Shown piece by piece: positions 60,043 through 64,000 of a DNA stretch of 64,000 bases. The notes under the pieces were generated by a model. The model did no database searches. It was not told where the DNA came from and saw only the letters and a list, made by a program, of their open reading frames with translations. Position numbers and translations under genes: made by a program. Source of the DNA: Adiantum capillus-veneris (taxonomy: Eukaryota; Streptophyta; Polypodiopsida; Polypodiales; Pteridaceae); contig CM043963.1 of the NCBI GenBank assembly GCA_014529385.2, positions 97,108,412 through 97,172,411 of the forward strand, in the 5' to 3' direction. Positions within the stretch are counted from its first letter, which is position 1; every line of letters begins with the position of its first letter.

Positions 60043-60122
<80 letters not shown>
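59860..60122 (+). repeat. Two long GA microsatellites
   Basis: Pure GA runs at 59860-59914 (about 55 bases) and 60044-60122 (about 79 bases), separated by about 130 bases of unique sequence. Open frames across them are artefacts. Confidence 0.95.
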
Positions 60123-60125
<3 letters not shown>

Positions 60126-60229
60126 AAAGGGCAAGAGAGGGGCATGCCCTGCACGTGGCTTGTCCCCTCTTCCCTCCCTCACCCTTCACTTTCCTATCTA
60201 CCTCTCTCCCTTCCCTTTTCTAGCTCCAA

Positions 60230-61440
60230 CTAATGAGCCATTTTCCCATTTTCTAGGATTGGGTACCCCATACTCGCTCTCATCATCATAATATGACATC
60301 CTATTGTATATGTTCTCATATACTTGAGTAGATAGCTAAGGACTCCTGCAATGGGCTCCATCGATAAATGTATGGCCCTTACAAGATGTGAGTAGATCAT
60401 GAGTGGAGATGTTTGATCCAATAGGCTATATGTATTAGCTTTTCGTTTGAGTTGGCCATAGTAGAAGCCTTCAACAACCTTCCTACCTCTTATCCTTTTT
60501 TTCTCTCACCATCTGGTACAACACTTTCATCCATTTGATAAGGTAGTGGTCCTCTTTAGCCTTGGCTATTTTGACTAAAATGTTATCCCCAACGGACAAC
60601 ATTCCACATAGCATTTCAACGCATCCTTCATACAATGGCACAATATAAACTTGTCTCATTGGCATAGAATTTGAATATATATCATCCTCCTCATCATCCT
60701 CTTTGTAGTCCATCCCTATATTTAGAGACACTAGTAGTGGTTTGATGGAAACATATTTCCATTCTTCTATGTCATTCTATTTTTTCATCTTCTCCACAAC
60801 CCACTCATACATGGATCACAAAAGCATGAAAGTGTTTGAAAGTGTACGGTGCATCGGTTGTCTATTGAATACCCATCACGACAATGAAACAAGCGGGATC
60901 CCATGATGCACTCACACTTCCACTAGAGATCACGTTGCACATCATCCACACCAATAAGCTAGAAGAATCTCTGTATTACACTTCTGAGACTATTCTCTTG
61001 GCTAAAAAGTTGCATTCAAAAAGTTGACCACATCAGCCACACACTTTTTAGGCCATCCATTTGGTTTCAATTCCTCATGTGTCAAGGTTCTCTTGATGAC
61101 TACCCCTATCCCATCATGCTCTCTTTTGTCATGGCCGGATGCTACAAGTTATGCATCACGTGCAAGCCTATTATCTAATAGTACTTGGCCACAAAATAGT
61201 AAGGTCTGGGGGCTTTGATTTGTGAAGTAGCACCACATGACCACACCCAATGGTGCTACAAACATTGTCCATGTTGTTTAAATCACTTGTTATGAAGCAT
61301 GAAACAATGTTGTACAAACAAAGTATCATGTTGCCTATCATCTGATATGTAAAAGTGTAGCTTTTTTTAACACCACATGCTGCATTTCCTACATAAATGA
61401 TGTGCACAATTATTAAGAATTGAGTAGACCACCAATGCAT
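60230..61440 (-). pseudogene. Unrecognised degenerate gene, - strand
   Basis: Pieces: 61440-61171 (IIVHIIYVGNAACGVKKSYT, SDLNNMDNVCSTIGCG), 60731-60483 (MDYKEDDEEDDIYSNSMPMR, then VGDNILVKIAKAKEDHYLIK) and 60421-60230. The middle one has the look of real protein, acidic then helical. Stops separate them. No family is recognised. Confidence 0.35.
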
Positions 61441-62200
61441 TGAATGAATCTCATTTTGAATTTTAAACTAATATTTCTCTGTAAAGTCAAAAACTGATAC
61501 ATTGAAATTGCTAGGAAACTTGAGCAAACAAACCTTGAATTGTTGGGATTGCCAATCGAAGAAAAAGTTCTGCTTGATGAAGCTTGTGATGTGGGATGAA
61601 AATAGGCTAAGAAAAGTCTCACTTTTTATTTGTTATACAATCAAGTACTTTTTATTCTTGTCACTCCCACCTGCGTCAACCTGTCTTCTTCCAACATCCA
61701 TGACAACCTTCACAGACACCTCCCTACTATCTTCTACTATCTCATTGGGAAAAAATGTCAACTTCCATACACCACATTGGAAGAGTTTCCCGATCAAGCA
61801 TTTATTGGCATGATATTCACTATTTGGAGGCTTTCAACACATGATGGATTCCCACATACTAGTGATGTGCTGACATACTACTTGGTTTGCAAAACACTCT
61901 CCTATATCATCAGTTCTACAGCATATGGAGCAAGTGAAAAGGTGAGCTTTCTCGTGATCCTTGTTTGCCACATTTGATTAGAATCCTCTTTGAAATAGAG
62001 CATCTACACATGGGATACACAACAGCAAGTATACCTCTCTTTCAAATTTTGAACAAGTATGGCTTTAATTCCTCAAAGAATCTAAGAGATACGACCATTG
62101 TAGGGTGAGTCTTCTTGCATCTTTGGTATAGCTCAACCTATGACACCAAAACAAAAAAGGTAAGAAAATTCCAGCTTCATGCAAATGGTAAAATGAAACT
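61441..62200 (+). other. Weak coding-like stretch
   Basis: A + strand frame of 115 codons (61630-61977) reads YYLIGKKCQLPYTTLEEFPD. It has no domain I recognise and no clear start or splice sites. Otherwise nothing is seen. Confidence 0.25.
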
Positions 62201-63340
62201 CGTGTAGTAGTGCCAAAACTGGCTATAGATAGTACGAAATATGGTATTGTAGAACCATCTTTGGTAGTCTACCAAACCTTAAAAATATAGAGAAAATGTC
62301 CCCTTGGGTAACTAAAATGACTCATTTCTACCTTATTTGGTACAATATAGAACCAATACATAGCAATACACAACAAAGTGGGTTCTTTTGAGATCCTTTG
62401 GTACTATACAATCATTGCCCCATGAAATAGAATAGCATTTAAGAATTGGACACCATAAAAAACAATAAAATTGGAGACTATTCAGAGAACATTTGGTGCT
62501 ATACAAGTCCAATGACATGTAGTGGAGTACTAAATTTCATCCTTCATTTAGGCTTTGGTCCAATGCAAGAGGATTTTGTACCTATTCACAACAATTGGCA
62601 TTTTATGAGAGGTTATAATATGTGGAACTCTTGTAACTTGCGAGAGTACAAAATGGTTAGTTCAGAAGATGCTTGGATACTATTCATGAAACCTTTGGTA
62701 CTATAATAGACTATCCCATATTTGGTACTACCTTTAGGCTTTTGGTACTATGTACAACCATTGTCATGTAGAAGAGTACCAAATTGGGTAGTTTACAGAG
62801 GCTTGGGTAGTATACAAAGACCTTAGGTACTGTGAAGGACCATTTCCGTTTAACAAAAAGTCAGATTTGGTATTTTTTTCTTGTTTTGACTCATATTAGA
62901 ACTCCATGCAGAAGAGTACCCTTATGGGTACTTTGAAAGTTCTTTGGTGATAAACAAGAATGCTTCGGCACTATATAGGGAGTAGGTTTGGTACTGCACA
63001 AAGACTTTGGTACTACACAATTAGTCTTTGGTAAAATAGAGTAAGTCTTTGGTACTCTATAAATAGGCTTTGGTGCCTCTAATGGAGGAAAAGGTACTAT
63101 ATAGAGGCTTTGGTACTCTATAGCTAGGATTTTGAATTACTAGTATATAATTGAACACCAAATTTGGTACTACACAGGGGCTTTGGTTCTATGTAGGATA
63201 GCTTTGGGAACTAAATAGGAATGCATTGGTATTTTCATATAACCTTTGTAAGGTACTACACACACCCACTTCCATATAACAAACTACCAAATTTGGTATT
63301 GTCTTGACCAAAATAGCCTTAAGGATCACCAAACAAATTA
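62201..63340 (+). repeat. Second word-like repeat, core TTTGGTACTAT
   Basis: The word (C/T)TTTGGTACTAT and variants (TTGGGTAGTAT, TTTGGTACTCT) recur at least 25 times at spacings of about 15-60 bases. They are often paired with 'gaagagtaccaaatttgg' and 'aggctttggtac'. The density is highest at 62690-63190. There is no fixed unit length. Apparent open frames are not coding. Confidence 0.8.
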
Positions 63341-63694
63341 CAGTTGCTAATAGTTGTTGGTACCTAAGAGTCATCGAGTAGATGCACATGATGTTTGAAG
63401 ACACTTTTCCTTCCAATTATCTTCTTGCATATGTCCTTATTGTTAGGTCAAACTTTGGTCTCTGATTTCCAAAAGGCATATATCAAATCTCTTCTTTCAT
63501 TGGTGATAATGGTTCCTCAAAGCAATTGTCTCTCACCAGCACTTAATGGCAACACTTCATCCTCATCTTTATTCTCCAGCCTTGAGCTTGCAACAACTAT
63601 ATTTCTGATGGATACCCAGGGCACTAGCAATTTTAGATTGGTTAATTGAAGTCACACTTACTATTGTTCAAGATAATTCTTAAAGAGGTTCTCT

Positions 63695-63946
63695 TCACAA
63701 AAGTCTCACTTGCTGAGTGTGGGACCTTAATTTGTGACATGAGGTCCATGCGAAGGACCACCAACTGCACCATCTCCAAATTGATACACCACAATTCTTG
63801 ACATCCCTCCCACTTGAGAGACCGACACCAAGACAGGACTCCTCTTGCTCTTCTAAAGGGGGTGATAACATTCTCTTTTTCCCTACGCGATTCCTCAATC
63901 CCAAGATATCTTTCCTTATCAGTTCAAACTTTCCAATCAAATCCAT
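63695..63946 (-). other. Exon-like segment, unrecognised
   Basis: An ATG at 63946 opens 83 codons (MDLIGKFELIRKDILGLRNR, then LEEQEESCLGVGLSS). Composition is protein-like, but there is no domain and no partner exon in the window; the region 63341-63694 holds nothing I can name. Confidence 0.3.
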
Positions 63947-64000
63947 AAGACTAAAATTGAACTCTACCTTCTAAGGTCAACTAGTGAGAGTTCTGTAATT

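Overview
The window looks like nuclear DNA of a land plant with a repeat-rich genome. The evidence is a Ty3/gypsy chromovirus, a Ty3/gypsy Tat-type element with a second RNase H, a Ty1/copia element, a CACTA transposon, a tRNA-derived SINE, GT-AG introns and long CT/GA microsatellites. I cannot name the species; a seed-free plant is only a guess. No rRNA, true tRNA, CRISPR or bacterial operon was seen.

Layout. (1) 1-9.7 kb: pieces of one or more intron-containing genes on the + strand (a ParB-like 'DGQHS' protein, a SET-domain exon, an FCP1/NIF-like HAD phosphatase exon). The intervening DNA is filled with a word-like repeat whose 20-base core is TTGGACAAGTGGTGGACCTT. (2) 9.7-17.8 kb: the same repeat, now on the - strand, in higher-order units of about 350-450 bp. 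It surrounds a second, broken FCP1-like gene. (3) 18.1-26.1 kb: an LTR-like sequence, a degenerate chromovirus on the - strand, its 1.5-kb LTR, and the 3' end of a second copy sharing that LTR. (4) 26.3-31.5 kb: a histone H3-fold gene with a very long N-terminal tail and a CENH3-like longer loop 1 (- strand), then an unrecognised multi-exon gene carrying a 260-bp tandem duplication. (5) 31.6-48.4 kb: a three-level nest. A decayed copia element is split by a 13.15-kb CACTA element (3-bp TSD TTG), which is split by a 9.3-kb Tat element (5-bp TSD GCGGG, nearly identical 1.56-kb LTRs). (6) 48.4-51.4 kb: small repeats and a SINE with a 15-bp TSD. (7) 51.5-53.0 kb: a second, more decayed H3-fold copy (+ strand), then a foldback element. 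(8) 53.6-64 kb: unrecognised degenerate genes, GA microsatellites and a second word-like repeat built on TTTGGTACTAT.

Most of the window is mobile DNA and decayed genes, so no working pathway is proposed. Three points stand out. The H3-fold gene pair shares promoter sequence and an unusual architecture. The word repeat forms large arrays in both orientations around chromatin-type gene exons. Several units (H3-like copy 1, chromovirus, Tat, CACTA) keep one reading frame over kilobases and are broken only by stop codons, mostly of the kind made by C-to-T change in CAA, CAG or CGA. The Tat element shows this although its LTRs look very young.
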